From contig NZ_JSZO01000001.1 of assembly GCF_000801955.1 (NCBI RefSeq), positions 682,001 to 746,000 of the forward strand: a stretch of DNA of 64,000 nucleotides, written 5' to 3'. Positions 7,656 to 16,264 of the stretch are shown here, piece by piece. The notes beneath the pieces are model-generated. The model was not told the DNA's origin. It was given only the letters and a program-made list of their open reading frames with translations, and searched no databases. Source of the DNA: Ralstonia sp. A12. GTDB lineage: Bacteria; Pseudomonadota; Gammaproteobacteria; Burkholderiales; Burkholderiaceae. Position 1 is the stretch's first letter; every line of letters begins with the position of its first letter. The position numbers were made by a program, and so were the translations under genes.

Positions 7656-8516
7656 TTAAGACATCCACCGGTTCCATACCGGCGTCAGGTTGTCGGGCAG
7701 CGGCGGCAGCTCGCCCAGTTCGATGCGGCCTTCGCCCGGGCCGTGGAAATCCGAGCCGCGCGAGGCCAACAGGCCATAGCGGCGCGCCACATCGGCGTAA
7801 AGCGCGTATTGATCGGGCGTGTGGCTGCCGGTGATGACCTCGACAGCCTCGCCGCCCAGGTCCTTGAATTCATCAAACAGCGCGCTGTGCTCGACCAGCG
7901 AGAGCGTGTAACGGCCCGGATGCGCCATCACCGCGACGCCGCCCGCACCCTTGATCCACCCTATGGCCTCCGTCAGGCGCGACCAGCGATGCGGCACGTA
8001 GCCTGGTTTGCCATCGCCCAGGTAGCGGCTGAACACCTCTTGGATATCGCGGCAATGGCCGTGCTCGACCAGGAAGCGCGCGAAGTGGGTGCGAGAGATC
8101 ATGTCCGGGTTGCCGGCGTAGCTGAGTGCGCCTTGATAGGCGCCCTCGATGCCCAGCTTGGCGAGCGCTTCGCTCATGTCTTCCGCGCGGGCACAGCGGC
8201 CCGAACGCGTTCGCTCCAGCCCCTGCACGAGTTCGGCGTTGTCCGGGTCGATGCCCAAGCCGACGATGTGCAGCGTGCGCCCTGCCCACGTGACGGAAAT
8301 CTCCACGCCCGACAGGTAATCCATGCCAAGCGACGTGGCCGCCTCGCGTGCGGCAGCCTGTCCGCCCACTTCATCGTGATCGGTCAGCGCCCACAGCGTC
8401 ACGCCATGCGCGGCGGCACGCGCCGCCACGTCTTGCGGCGCGAGCAAGCCATCCGACACGGTGGAATGGCAGTGCAGATCAGCGTTACGGGAGGAAGCGG
8501 CGGAAAGATTCGGCAT
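7656..8516 (-). CDS. PHP-domain phosphoesterase (YciV/Rnm family)
   Basis: A 286-residue polymerase-and-histidinol-phosphatase domain protein. Metal ligands are visible in DLHCHSTVSDG (from residue 13) and TDHDEV (from 45), with further His in VMAHPGRY and SDFHGPG. Family members include E. coli YciV (RNase AM, a 5' exonuclease active on rRNA 5' ends) and a Chromobacterium 3',5'-nucleoside bisphosphate phosphatase. Cytoplasmic. It is the first gene of a minus-strand series (this gene, yciO-like, site-2 protease, trpS, methyltransferase) and is divergent from the ferredoxin reductase gene at 8679. Confidence 0.87.
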   Translation of the reverse strand: MPNLSAASSRNADLHCHSTVSDGLLAPQDVAARAAAHGVTLWALTDHDEVGGQAAAREAATSLGMDYLSGVEISVTWAGRTLHIVGLGIDPDNAELVQGLERTRSGRCARAEDMSEALAKLGIEGAYQGALSYAGNPDMISRTHFARFLVEHGHCRDIQEVFSRYLGDGKPGYVPHRWSRLTEAIGWIKGAGGVAVMAHPGRYTLSLVEHSALFDEFKDLGGEAVEVITGSHTPDQYALYADVARRYGLLASRGSDFHGPGEGRIELGELPPLPDNLTPVWNRWMS

Positions 8517-8678
8517 TCCGCCATTTTACTGCTGCGACGCGGGATCGGGGGGCTACCCCCCACCACTTGCCGCCGATCAAGAAAAACCGGGAAGACCCGA
8601 CTCCCCGTGGCGGTGTTGGCGGCCCAGCGCCTGCTGCGCGCTATAGTGGCCGCATTGTTTCGTTCTCTTCGCTTTGCC

Positions 8679-9758
8679 ATGACTACCGCAGCCACCCTCC
8701 CCGCCAATTCCCCCAAGCCGGTCGAACAACGCGTCGACGTGCTCGTGGTGGGCGCCGGGCCGGTCGGCCTGTTTGCGGCGTTCCAGGCGGGTGTGCTGGG
8801 GTTGTCGTGCGTGCTGGTGGACGCGCTGGACCGCCCGGGTGGCCAATGCACCGAGCTGTATCCGGAAAAGCCGATCTATGACATCCCTGCGCTGGTGTCC
8901 TGCACCGCGCAGGAACTCGTTGACCGGCTGATGGCCCAGTGTGCGCCATTCGAATACCCGATCCTGTGCGGCCGTCGCGCGGAAACCGTAGAAACGCTGG
9001 AAGGCGAGCACGGCCGGCGTTTCCGCGTGACCACCAGTGCCGGCGATGTATTCGATTGCGCCGCCGTGCTCATCACCGCGGGCAACGGCGCCTTTGTACC
9101 CCAGCGCGTGGCCCTGCCGGAGGCGGCTGCGCTGGAAGACCGCCATCTGCACTACGCCGTGCGCGATACCGCGCGCTTTGCCGGCAAGCGCGTCGTGATT
9201 GCCGGCGGCGGGGATTCCGCACTCGACTGGGCGCTGGCGCTGCGCAAGACCGCTGCACGCGTCACGCTGGTGCACCGGCGTGAAGGCTTTCGCGGTGCCG
9301 ATGCGTCGGTTGCCGAGATGCGCGCCGCCGTTGCCGCTGGCGAAATGGACTTCGTGCTCGGCATGCTCTCGCGGCTGGACAGCACGCTCGACGGCGCGCT
9401 CACCGGGGTTGCCATCCGTGGTCGCGAGGGCGAAGTCACCCTGCCCTGCGATGAACTGATTGCACTGTATGGGCTGGTGTCCGAGCCCGGCCCGATCGCC
9501 AACTGGGGCGTGGAAATGCGCGCCGGCCGCATCGCTGTGGAAACCACGGCGTATGAAACCTCGCGCCCCGGCATTTTTGCCGCCGGCGACATTGCGCTGT
9601 ACCCGAACAAGCAGAAGCTGATTCTCTCGGGCTTCCATGAAGTGGCGATGGCGCTGCGCCGCGCATACCGCTATGCCAATCCTGACAAGGCGCTGGTGCA
9701 CACGCATTCGAGCAACGACGCAGGGCTGCAGACGAAGCTGCATGTGGCGGCAGGTTGA
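8679..9758 (+). CDS. Ferredoxin/flavodoxin-NADP reductase, thioredoxin-reductase-like
   Basis: A 359-residue flavoprotein. The FAD-binding GAGPVG is at residues 25-30 in VLVVGAGPVGLFAAFQ; the NADPH-binding GGGDSALDW lies near 175; the C-terminal FAD segment is GIFAAGDIALYPNKQK. There is no CxxC redox motif, so it is the TrxR-like ferredoxin-NADP reductase (type 2, as in Bacillus YumC) rather than thioredoxin reductase. The chosen ATG gives the family length; the open frame extends about 340 codons upstream as a shadow of the opposite-strand gene. A TATAGT at 8642-8647 could be the -10. It abuts the next gene (TGA directly followed by ATG). Confidence 0.88.
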   Translation: MTTAATLPANSPKPVEQRVDVLVVGAGPVGLFAAFQAGVLGLSCVLVDALDRPGGQCTELYPEKPIYDIPALVSCTAQELVDRLMAQCAPFEYPILCGRRAETVETLEGEHGRRFRVTTSAGDVFDCAAVLITAGNGAFVPQRVALPEAAALEDRHLHYAVRDTARFAGKRVVIAGGGDSALDWALALRKTAARVTLVHRREGFRGADASVAEMRAAVAAGEMDFVLGMLSRLDSTLDGALTGVAIRGREGEVTLPCDELIALYGLVSEPGPIANWGVEMRAGRIAVETTAYETSRPGIFAAGDIALYPNKQKLILSGFHEVAMALRRAYRYANPDKALVHTHSSNDAGLQTKLHVAAG

Positions 9759-10883
9759 ATGACCGCAGCCCCACGTGAAGCGCACGCCGTTGTCATCGGC
9801 GGCTATGGTTTCTTCGGGCGGCGTCTGGTCGAGCGCCTATCCGTTCACCCATCGCTGACGGTGACGATTGCGGGGCGGTCGCTTCCGCAGGCACAGGCCC
9901 TGGCCGATGCGTTGCAGCCAAAGGCGCGCGCCGCACTACGCCCGGCAGCCATCGACATTCACGCGCCCGACTTCGACGCACATCTGCGAGCCCTGTCGCC
10001 CGATCTGCTGATCCATACAGGTGGGCCGTTTCAAGGCCAGGACTACCACGTGGCACGCACATGCATTGCTGCGGGCGTGCACTACATCGACCTCGCCGAC
10101 GGTCGTGCATTCGTGCAGGACATTGCGGCGCTAAATGATGCCGCCGCGCAGGCCGGCGTGCTCGTTGTCAGTGGTGCCAGCTCCGTACCGGCGCTGTCTG
10201 CCGCCGCCATTGATCACCTGACGCACGACATGGCATCGGTGCGCTCCATCGACATCGGCATCAGCCCCGGCAACCGCACAGAGCGCGGGTTCTCGACCAT
10301 CCAGGCGATCCTGACGTATTGCGGCAAACCGCTGCCCTCTTCGGGCGAGCCTGTTTTTGGCTGGAGCGGCACGTGGCGCCATACCTATCCGGCGCCGGTG
10401 GGGGAGCGGCTGATGTCGCCGTGCGATGTGCCAGATCTGGCGCTGTTCCCACAACGCTACGCAGGCACGCCCCACGTGCGCTTTGGTGCGGGGCTGGAGT
10501 TGCGCTTCCTGCATCGCGGCATGAACGTGATGGCCGCGCTCGTTCGGGCAGGCGTCATCAAGGATTGGTCGCGCCACACGCGCTGGCTAAAGGCTGTGTC
10601 CGACTGGTTCCTAAACTGGGGGTCAGACGTGGGCGGCATGCACCTGCGTGTCGAAGGACTGGACGCCGACGGCACGTTGCGCTCGCGCCTGTGGCACCTG
10701 CTGGCCATTCGCGGCGATGGCCCCTACGTGCCAACACTCGCCGCCGCAGCGCTGGTCCGCCGCTTCCTGGAAGGCACGCTGCCGCAGCGCGGGGCGATGC
10801 CCTGCGTCGGCCTGCTGACACTGGACGACTTTGCGCGCGAAGCCGATGGCCTGGCAATCACCATGCAAGAGGCACAGGCATGA
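9759..10883 (+). CDS. Saccharopine dehydrogenase-like NAD(P)-binding protein
   Basis: A 374-residue protein with an N-terminal Rossmann motif GGYGFFGRRLVE (from residue 14) and the family hallmark VSGASSVPALSAAAID near 135-150, as in the saccharopine dehydrogenase/trans-enoyl-reductase-like group. No transmembrane segment. Its ATG directly follows the stop of the reductase gene, and its own stop overlaps the start of the DUF4166 gene by four bases, so translational coupling is likely. These proteins are often fused or paired with DUF4166. True lysine metabolism is unlikely because the rest of that pathway is absent here. Substrate unknown. Confidence 0.8.
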   Translation: MTAAPREAHAVVIGGYGFFGRRLVERLSVHPSLTVTIAGRSLPQAQALADALQPKARAALRPAAIDIHAPDFDAHLRALSPDLLIHTGGPFQGQDYHVARTCIAAGVHYIDLADGRAFVQDIAALNDAAAQAGVLVVSGASSVPALSAAAIDHLTHDMASVRSIDIGISPGNRTERGFSTIQAILTYCGKPLPSSGEPVFGWSGTWRHTYPAPVGERLMSPCDVPDLALFPQRYAGTPHVRFGAGLELRFLHRGMNVMAALVRAGVIKDWSRHTRWLKAVSDWFLNWGSDVGGMHLRVEGLDADGTLRSRLWHLLAIRGDGPYVPTLAAAALVRRFLEGTLPQRGAMPCVGLLTLDDFAREADGLAITMQEAQA

Positions 10884-11422
10884 CGGCCTCGCTCTACGAG
10901 ACAGTACTCGGCGCACAGTACGCACAACTGGCGCCTGCCGTGCAGACATTCCACCGGATGGCCGGGCTGGTGGCCTTGCGTGGCGAGGTCGAGACCGAAC
11001 CGCCCGCCACCCGCATCGCACGCTGGCTCGGCTGGTGCATCCGCACACCTCGCACGCCGACACGCGGCCCGATCCGTTTCACGCTCAACGCCATGCCCAC
11101 GGAAGAAACCTGGACGCGCCATTTCCCCCGGCAAACGATGCGCTCCACGCTGTCGCTGCACCGGGGACACATCATGGAGCGGCTCGGCGCCGTGCGCCTG
11201 TTCTTTGCGCTGGAAGCGGAGCACGGCATGTTACGGATGCGCCTGGAAGGATTGCGCTTCCTCGGCATCCCCTGCCCCGCGTGGCTACGGCCAGCCGTCG
11301 TGGCCGAGGAAACTGGCGATGGTGACCGCTTCCACTTCAACGTGCGCGCCAGCGTGCCGTTGCTCGGCATGGTTGCTGCGTATCGCGGCTATCTGGACCT
11401 GACGACGGTGGAGCCCGCATGA
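10880..11422 (+). CDS. DUF4166 domain protein
   Basis: A 180-residue protein recognised as DUF4166 by its pattern: YETVLGAQYAQLAPAVQTFH near the N-terminus, TWTRHF, and a C-terminal FHFNVRASVPLLGMVAAYRGYLDL. The ATG overlaps the previous stop (ATGA) and its stop again overlaps the next start (ATGA), giving three coupled genes. No catalytic motif can be named. DUF4166 is commonly the C-terminal partner of saccharopine-dehydrogenase-like proteins, so the two probably act together, possibly on a lipid or hydrophobic substrate (inference). Confidence 0.8.
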   Translation: MTASLYETVLGAQYAQLAPAVQTFHRMAGLVALRGEVETEPPATRIARWLGWCIRTPRTPTRGPIRFTLNAMPTEETWTRHFPRQTMRSTLSLHRGHIMERLGAVRLFFALEAEHGMLRMRLEGLRFLGIPCPAWLRPAVVAEETGDGDRFHFNVRASVPLLGMVAAYRGYLDLTTVEPA

Positions 11423-11808
11423 TCGTCGTCTACGACGCGCACTGCCTGCTGTGCAGCGGCTTCACACAATTCCTGCTGCGACACGATCGACAAGGCGTGT
11501 TGCGCTTTGCGTCGATGCAGGGTGAGACCGGACGCCAATTGCTCGCACAGGCCGGCGTGAATCCGGACGACGTTGATACGGTGCTATTCGTGCGCGACGG
11601 CCATGCATGGCGCGAAAGTGCTGCCGTGCTGCGCATCCTGCATGTGCTCGGTTGGCCGTGGCGGTTCGCGTGGGCCGGCTGGCTGATCCCGGTGCCGCTG
11701 CGCGACGCGCTCTACCGCTGCGTCGCACGCAACCGCTACCGGTGGTTCGGACGTTCCGATGCCTGCATCCTGCCGCCGCCCGACGTAGCGCAGCGATTTC
11801 TCGACTGA
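11419..11808 (+). CDS. DCC-family thiol-disulfide oxidoreductase-like protein (DUF393)
   Basis: A 129-residue protein with the family motif YDAHCLLCSGF, giving a thioredoxin-like C9-x2-C12 near the N-terminus preceded by the conserved Asp6. The central RFASMQGETGRQLL and the C-terminal aromatic region YRWFG are typical of DUF393. Predicted cytoplasmic or membrane-associated. Third gene of the overlapping trio starting at 9759. Function of the family is not established; a redox role is inferred from the CxxC motif. Confidence 0.85.
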   Translation: MIVVYDAHCLLCSGFTQFLLRHDRQGVLRFASMQGETGRQLLAQAGVNPDDVDTVLFVRDGHAWRESAAVLRILHVLGWPWRFAWAGWLIPVPLRDALYRCVARNRYRWFGRSDACILPPPDVAQRFLD

Positions 11809-11820
11809 GGCTTGCGCGGA

Positions 11821-12750
11821 TCAGCCGAGCTGGCAGAACTCCTCAATCAGCATGGCCACCTGTTCTGGCTGATCGTGATGCAGCATATGGCCCGCTTCAG
11901 CGATCAACACTTCGCGGAAATCGGGAAACGCTGCAAAGCGCGTCTTGAACTCGGGCAGCGGCATCTCACCCGCAATTGCCTTGAGCGTGGGTGAATCGAC
12001 GGCCTCGACGTGCAGCACGGGCGCGGTCACGCGGCGCCAGATTTCCATCACTTCGTCCAGGCGATAGAGCTGCGGATTGATGATCTTGTGGGCCGGATCG
12101 CCGAGGATTTCCCAGCGACTGTCGGCGTTCTGGCGTGACCAATGCTGCGCGAGGAATGCTGCCTTATCGGCCGGCAGGCGTGGATTGGTTTTCTGCAGGC
12201 GCGCAGCGACGTCTTCCACCGTGGCGTAGGTGTTCAGACGCGGCTTGTCCTTCAGCTCATCCAGCCAGCGCGCATAGCGGCGCGGCGCCTGCGAAGCCTT
12301 GGAAGCCGTCATGCCGAAGCCCTCCAGATCCACTACGCGGCGCACGCGCTCGGGCCGGATGCCGGCATACAGACACACCACGTTGGCGCCCAGGCTGTGG
12401 CCGACCAACGTGACCTGCCCTTCCGGCTGGTAGTGATCAACGATGGCTTCCAGATCGGCCACGTAATCGGCAAACCAATAGCTCTCGACGCCGGGGGCGT
12501 CCGTCGAGCGGGCCGACTCACCGTAGCCACGCCAATCCGGGGCCACGATGTGCCAGCGCTCGCGCAGCGCATCCACCAGAAACTGGAACGACGCCGACAC
12601 ATCCATCCAGCCGTGGAACAGGAACAGGATGGGCGCGCCGGGCTCGCCCCATTCGCGGACGTGATAACGCAAGCCGCGCACATCCAGGTAAGTCGAGCGG
12701 GAGGCTTGGCGCGTGGCCAGTTGCGTGGTCGAGTTCATGGTTGCCATCAT
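11821..12750 (-). CDS. Alpha/beta hydrolase
   Basis: A hydrolase of about 309 residues. The oxyanion region is FLFHGWMDVSASFQFLVD, the nucleophile elbow is GHSLGAN and the catalytic His is in AEAGHMLHHDQPEQV. In-frame ATGs exist at 12750, 12747 and 12738 and none has a clear Shine-Dalgarno, so the exact start is uncertain by up to five codons. It is monocistronic, convergent with the DCC gene (12 bases between stops), and has its own promoter with a palindrome next to the -10. Substrate unknown; the family includes esterases and epoxide or haloalkane hydrolases. Confidence 0.85.
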   Translation of the reverse strand: MMATMNSTTQLATRQASRSTYLDVRGLRYHVREWGEPGAPILFLFHGWMDVSASFQFLVDALRERWHIVAPDWRGYGESARSTDAPGVESYWFADYVADLEAIVDHYQPEGQVTLVGHSLGANVVCLYAGIRPERVRRVVDLEGFGMTASKASQAPRRYARWLDELKDKPRLNTYATVEDVAARLQKTNPRLPADKAAFLAQHWSRQNADSRWEILGDPAHKIINPQLYRLDEVMEIWRRVTAPVLHVEAVDSPTLKAIAGEMPLPEFKTRFAAFPDFREVLIAEAGHMLHHDQPEQVAMLIEEFCQLG

Positions 12751-12759
12751 CAAATAATC

Positions 12760-12771
12760 GAACGATCGTTC
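12760..12771. promoter_or_regulatory. Palindromic operator upstream of the alpha/beta hydrolase
   Basis: GAACGATCGTTC is a perfect 12-bp palindrome of the kind bound by TetR-family repressors. On the minus strand it lies just downstream of a TATAAT (12782-12787) and 10-20 bases before the start codon, so a bound repressor would block initiation or early elongation. No tetR gene is adjacent, so the regulator acts in trans (inference). Confidence 0.5.
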
Positions 12772-12781
12772 TTTTCCGATG

Positions 12782-12787
12782 ATTATA
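12782..12787 (-). promoter_or_regulatory. -10 box of the alpha/beta hydrolase gene
   Basis: ATTATA on the plus strand, i.e. a perfect TATAAT on the minus strand, 31-32 bases upstream of the first ATG. No strong -35 is seen. Confidence 0.45.
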
Positions 12788-12813
12788 GCGACGATGACCT
12801 AACCGCGTGCCGC

Positions 12814-13653
12814 TTAGAACGAGGCTTCCAGCGCGGCGATCTCGTCGTCGTCGAAACCGGCCTGGCGGCGCGCTTCGAGGTTAAACGGCCCGCGCAGGCG
12901 CGGCGCACCGTATTGCTCGGCCAGCTTGCGGTAGGTGGGCACGGGGTCGAGCCCCGCGCGCTCGCACAGCCAGCGGTACCAGCGGTTGCCCACCGCTACG
13001 TGGCCGATCTCGTCGCGCAGGATGATGTCGAGGATGCCCGCCGCCGCCATATCGCCTGCCTGCGCCAGCTTGGCGCGGATCGGGGGCGATGCGTCGAGCC
13101 CACGGGCCTCCAGCGTACGCGGCACCAGCGCCATGCGGGCGAGCGGGTCGGCGGCGGTCTTCTCGGTCATCTGCCACAGGCCATCATGGGCGGGGTGATC
13201 ACCATAGCGGCAATCGAGCGTGCCCAGATGCGCCGACAGCAGCGAGAAGTGTGTCGCCTCCTCCGCTGCCACGCGCATCCAGTCCTGGTAAAAGGCAACG
13301 GGCATGCCGGCAAAGCGCCATACGGCGTCAAGCGCGAGGTTGATGGCGTTGAACTCGATGTGCGCGAGCGCGTGTAGCAGCGCGGCGCGCCCGCGCGGCG
13401 TATCGATCGCCCGTCGGCGCGGCACTTCGGAAGGCGGCACGAGAATCGGCGTATCAGGTCGGCCGGGGATACCCACGGCCGGCGCAGCGATCACTTCATC
13501 GGCACTCCAGGCTGGGGCATCCGCGATTTGCGCGCGCTCGCCCAGGCGCAAGGTGGCGTCTACCTTGCTGACGGGGTCAGTGATGCACAAGGCGGCCAGG
13601 GCGGCGTTGCGCAGGGTATCGGCAGGCTGGGAGGCGGGCTGGGAAACGGTCAT
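12814..13653 (-). CDS. Ferritin-like domain protein (DUF455)
   Basis: A 279-residue helical protein of the DUF455 family. Candidate di-metal ligands are ALAHIEFNAINLALD, AEEATHFSLLSAHL and RDEIGHVAVGNRW, an E/H-x-x-E/H pattern repeated across a four-helix bundle. The start MTVSQPASQPADTL at 13653 is preferred; an in-frame ATG at 13680 (MAESPN...) is an alternative. It resembles MiaE-like and ferritin-like oxygenases, but function is not established. It is divergent from the gamma-carbonic anhydrase gene with 127 bases between them. Confidence 0.8.
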   Translation of the reverse strand: MTVSQPASQPADTLRNAALAALCITDPVSKVDATLRLGERAQIADAPAWSADEVIAAPAVGIPGRPDTPILVPPSEVPRRRAIDTPRGRAALLHALAHIEFNAINLALDAVWRFAGMPVAFYQDWMRVAAEEATHFSLLSAHLGTLDCRYGDHPAHDGLWQMTEKTAADPLARMALVPRTLEARGLDASPPIRAKLAQAGDMAAAGILDIILRDEIGHVAVGNRWYRWLCERAGLDPVPTYRKLAEQYGAPRLRGPFNLEARRQAGFDDDEIAALEASF

Positions 13654-13780
13654 CAGCGTACAATTCGGGCTTTCCGCCATTTTAATTCGACGCATCGGCC
13701 TGCCCCACCCGGCAGGCTTGAAGACGCGCGCTTTTTCCCCACTTATTGGCCCACTCAGGCAGATTCTGGAGACCGATCGC

Positions 13781-14308
13781 ATGGCCCTCTACCAACTCGG
13801 CGACGTTGCCCCGACCATTGACGAAAACGCCTACGTGGCACCCGAAGCGACCGTAATCGGCCGCGTGGAGCTCAAGGCGCGCGCCAGCGTATGGCCCGGC
13901 GCCGTCATCCGCGGCGACAACGAGCCGATCACCGTGGGCGAGGCCAGCAACGTGCAGGAAGGCTCAGTCCTGCACACCGACCCGGGCTGCCCGCTGAACA
14001 TTGGCGACCGCGTGACGATCGGCCACCAGGCCATGCTGCACGGCTGCACGATCGGCGAAGGCTCGCTGATCGGCATCCAAGCGGTGGTGCTCAATCGCGC
14101 GGTAATCGGCAAGAACTGCCTGGTGGGTGCGGGTGCGATCGTCACCGAAGGCAAGGTCTTCGAAGACGGCACGCTCATCCTGGGCGCGCCCGCCAAGGCC
14201 GTGCGCAAACTGACGGAAGACGACATCGCCAAGATGCACCTGAATACCGAGACGTACGCGGTGCGCCAGGCGATGTACAAGCAGCAACTGAAACGGATCG
14301 ATGGATGA
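13781..14308 (+). CDS. Gamma-carbonic anhydrase family protein (YrdA/PaaY-like)
   Basis: A 175-residue left-handed beta-helix protein built from hexapeptide repeats (I-G-x4 units such as VIGRVE, TIGHQA, LIGIQA, VIGKNC). Zinc ligands of the gamma-class are represented by LHTDPG, IGHQAMLHGC. CTGGAGA just upstream (13766-13772) is a good ribosome-binding site and fixes the start. The stop overlaps the hslO start (ATGA), so the two genes are translationally coupled. Homologues bind metal and coenzyme A-like ligands in some cases; carbonic anhydrase activity is uncertain. Confidence 0.88.
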   Translation: MALYQLGDVAPTIDENAYVAPEATVIGRVELKARASVWPGAVIRGDNEPITVGEASNVQEGSVLHTDPGCPLNIGDRVTIGHQAMLHGCTIGEGSLIGIQAVVLNRAVIGKNCLVGAGAIVTEGKVFEDGTLILGAPAKAVRKLTEDDIAKMHLNTETYAVRQAMYKQQLKRIDG

Positions 14309-15318
14309 CTGACGAGCTGAAGAAATTCGTATTTGACGCCGCGCCGGTGCGCGGTGAACTGGTGCGCCTGGAAGGCACCTGGCAAGAGGTCCTGCGTCGC
14401 CGCCACTACCCCGCCCCGGTCAGCACACTGCTGGGCGAGATGATGGCGGCCGCCGCACTGCTGTCAGCCAACCTGAAGTTCAACGGCGCACTGGTCATGC
14501 AGTTGCACGGTGACGGCCCGGTGCGCATGGTGGTGGTGGAGTGCAACTCCGATATGTCGATGCGCGCGACCGCCAAGATTGCCGAAGGCGCCGAGATCGC
14601 CGACGACGCCACGCTGGCCTCGATGGTCAACGTGCATGGCCACGGCCGCTTTGCCATCACGCTGGATCCTCACGACAAGCTGCCGGGCCAGCAGCCATAT
14701 CAGGGCATCGTGCCGTTGGCGGACGAGAACGGACCGCTCTCCAGCATGACCGAAGTGCTTGAGCACTACATGCAGGCCTCCGAGCAGCTCGACACGCGTC
14801 TATGGCTGGCTGCCGACAACAAGGTCGCCTCGGGTATGTTGCTGCAGCGCCTGCCCTCGTATGGCGGCGCCATGGAAGGCCGCCCCGACCGCGAGCCGGC
14901 GCAGGTGGGCGAGACCGGCCAGCCGCTGCACAAGGACGTGCAGGAGCAGGATCTCGATACGTGGGAACGCGTCTGCCAGCTCGGCAAGACGCTGCGCCGC
15001 GAAGAACTGCTAGAACAGCCGGTCGACACGCTCATCAAGCGTCTGTATTGGGAAGAGATGGAAGCCGCCGGCATCCGCATGTTCGAGCCGCTGACACCGC
15101 ACTTCCGCTGCTCGTGCTCGCGCCTGCGCGTGGGTGCCATGTTGCGTACGCTCGGACAGCCCGAGATCGACAGCATCCTGGAAGAGCGCGGCAAGGTGGA
15201 AATCGACTGCGAGTTCTGCGGCCAGCACTACATCTTCGACGCCGTGGATTGTGCGCAGCTCTTCGCGCAGGAGACCGTCGCACAAGCAGTCCAAAGCGCA
15301 CCCGACCAGCGCCATTGA
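14305..15318 (+). CDS. hslO: Redox-regulated chaperone Hsp33
   Basis: A 337-residue homologue of Hsp33, a holdase activated by oxidative stress in the cytoplasm. The C-terminal redox switch is intact: CSC in FRCSCSRLRVG and CEFC in IDCEFCGQHYIFDA, the four zinc-binding cysteines (C-x-C and C-x2-C). The N-terminal core has PVSTLLGEMMAAAALLSANLKF and GNGPVR-like MQLHGDGPVRMVVVE. The protein is about 40 residues longer than E. coli Hsp33. The start overlaps the upstream stop by four bases. Confidence 0.93.
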   Translation: MTDELKKFVFDAAPVRGELVRLEGTWQEVLRRRHYPAPVSTLLGEMMAAAALLSANLKFNGALVMQLHGDGPVRMVVVECNSDMSMRATAKIAEGAEIADDATLASMVNVHGHGRFAITLDPHDKLPGQQPYQGIVPLADENGPLSSMTEVLEHYMQASEQLDTRLWLAADNKVASGMLLQRLPSYGGAMEGRPDREPAQVGETGQPLHKDVQEQDLDTWERVCQLGKTLRREELLEQPVDTLIKRLYWEEMEAAGIRMFEPLTPHFRCSCSRLRVGAMLRTLGQPEIDSILEERGKVEIDCEFCGQHYIFDAVDCAQLFAQETVAQAVQSAPDQRH

Positions 15319-15340
15319 ACGCGGCGACATAGTATGAAGA

Positions 15341-15377
15341 AGCGTGGCGCGCGGCACTTATCGCTGCCGCCCACGCT
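15341..15377. other. Hairpin in the hslO 3' region
   Basis: AGCGTGG (15341-15347) pairs with CCACGCT (15371-15377), with an inner GCGGCA/TGCCGC stem. There is no T-run, so it may be a 3'-protective or Rho-dependent end rather than an intrinsic terminator. Confidence 0.4.
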
Positions 15378-15422
15378 CTAAGTCGCCAGTTCCCTCATCT
15401 GCCGCATGCCGCGGAGTGCATC

Positions 15423-15827
15423 ATGTCTGAGCCCATCACCCGGTCGTTGAATCTGCCCCGCGCTGGCGCGCTTCTGCTGCCCATCGTGGCAGCCGTGTTG
15501 GCATCGGCATGCGTTGCCGTTCCGCGTGGTCCGGGCGGTACACCCTACACCGCACGCCTGCCCGCAGATGCGCAAGCCCCTGCGCCCGCGACACTATCCG
15601 CGGAAGAACGCAAGAAGCTGGATGACTTGAACGCCAAGGCACTGCGCGAATCCGACCAGGCAATCAAGCGTGACGCCGAAGCCCGCGCCTACGCGGCCAC
15701 GCCCTACTACGCCCCGTATCCGTACTACGGCGGCTATTCGGTCTACTACGGCAGTGGATGGCGCCACCACGGTGGCTGGGGTGTCAGCTACGGCGCACCC
15801 GTCTGGGGCTATCCGTACTACTGGTAA
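15423..15827 (+). CDS. Small Tyr/Gly-rich lipoprotein, function unknown
   Basis: A 134-residue protein. The N-terminus (LNLPRAGALLLPIVAAVLASAC) has a hydrophobic core and lipobox LASAC with Cys30. A charged helical part (about 58-90: LSAEERKKLDDLNAKALRES) is followed by a C-terminal tail rich in Tyr, Gly, Pro and Trp (AATPYYAPYPYYGGYSVYY). Such tails are seen in small surface lipoproteins of Burkholderiaceae. It has the same strand as hslO, 104 bases downstream, behind a hairpin, so it may have its own promoter. No family name can be given. Confidence 0.7.
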   Translation: MSEPITRSLNLPRAGALLLPIVAAVLASACVAVPRGPGGTPYTARLPADAQAPAPATLSAEERKKLDDLNAKALRESDQAIKRDAEARAYAATPYYAPYPYYGGYSVYYGSGWRHHGGWGVSYGAPVWGYPYYW

Positions 15828-15891
15828 ATCCGGAAGTGATGCCTGAAGCGGGCGCGGCCAGAACGGCGCGTTCACCAAGCAGGCTCAATGC

Positions 15892-16227
15892 TCAATGATG
15901 GGTTTTCTGCCCTGCCGGAGGCGGCGGGGGCGGAGGTGTGTCGCTGGTCTTCGGCGCCGGTGCCACGAACTGCACGAAGCCTTCGTCGTCCTTGACCATC
16001 CCCAGCTCATAGCGCGCGCGCTCTTCGATAGCGCCCGTGCCATCCCTCAGGTCCTTCACTTCGCCTTCGAGCTTGACGTTGCGCTGCTTGAGATCAGTGT
16101 TGTGCTGATTCTGCGCGGTCACCTGCTTCTGCATGTCCCAAACGCGCAGCCAACCGCCCTTACCCAGCCAGAGCGGGTATTGGATGGCAAGCAACAACAG
16201 CAGCAGGAACAGCGTAATCAGGCGCAT
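15892..16227 (-). CDS. ftsB: Cell division protein FtsB
   Basis: A 111-residue septum protein: short cytoplasmic N-terminus MRL, one membrane segment (about residues 4-19, [17 protein letters not shown]), then a coiled coil (about 30-70, containing [18 protein letters not shown]), then the conserved [14 protein letters not shown]. The tail is an unusual Pro-rich [15 protein letters not shown]. In the divisome FtsB pairs with FtsL and FtsQ. The start at 16227 is preferred over the upstream frame because it places the membrane segment at the N-terminus. It follows eno, as in E. coli and most proteobacteria. Confidence 0.92.
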   Translation of the reverse strand: MRLITLFLLLLLLAIQYPLWLGKGGWLRVWDMQKQVTAQNQHNTDLKQRNVKLEGEVKDLRDGTGAIEERARYELGMVKDDEGFVQFVAPAPKTSDTPPPPPPPAGQKTHH

Positions 16228-16264
16228 ACGGTCAGGCGTTGGCGATACAAGCCACAAATACCAC

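Noticed and set aside
7650-8678. Upstream extension of the ferredoxin reductase frame (about 340 codons)
   Set aside because: It lies antisense to the PHP phosphatase gene; high-GC shadow frame without family match before MTTAATLPAN.
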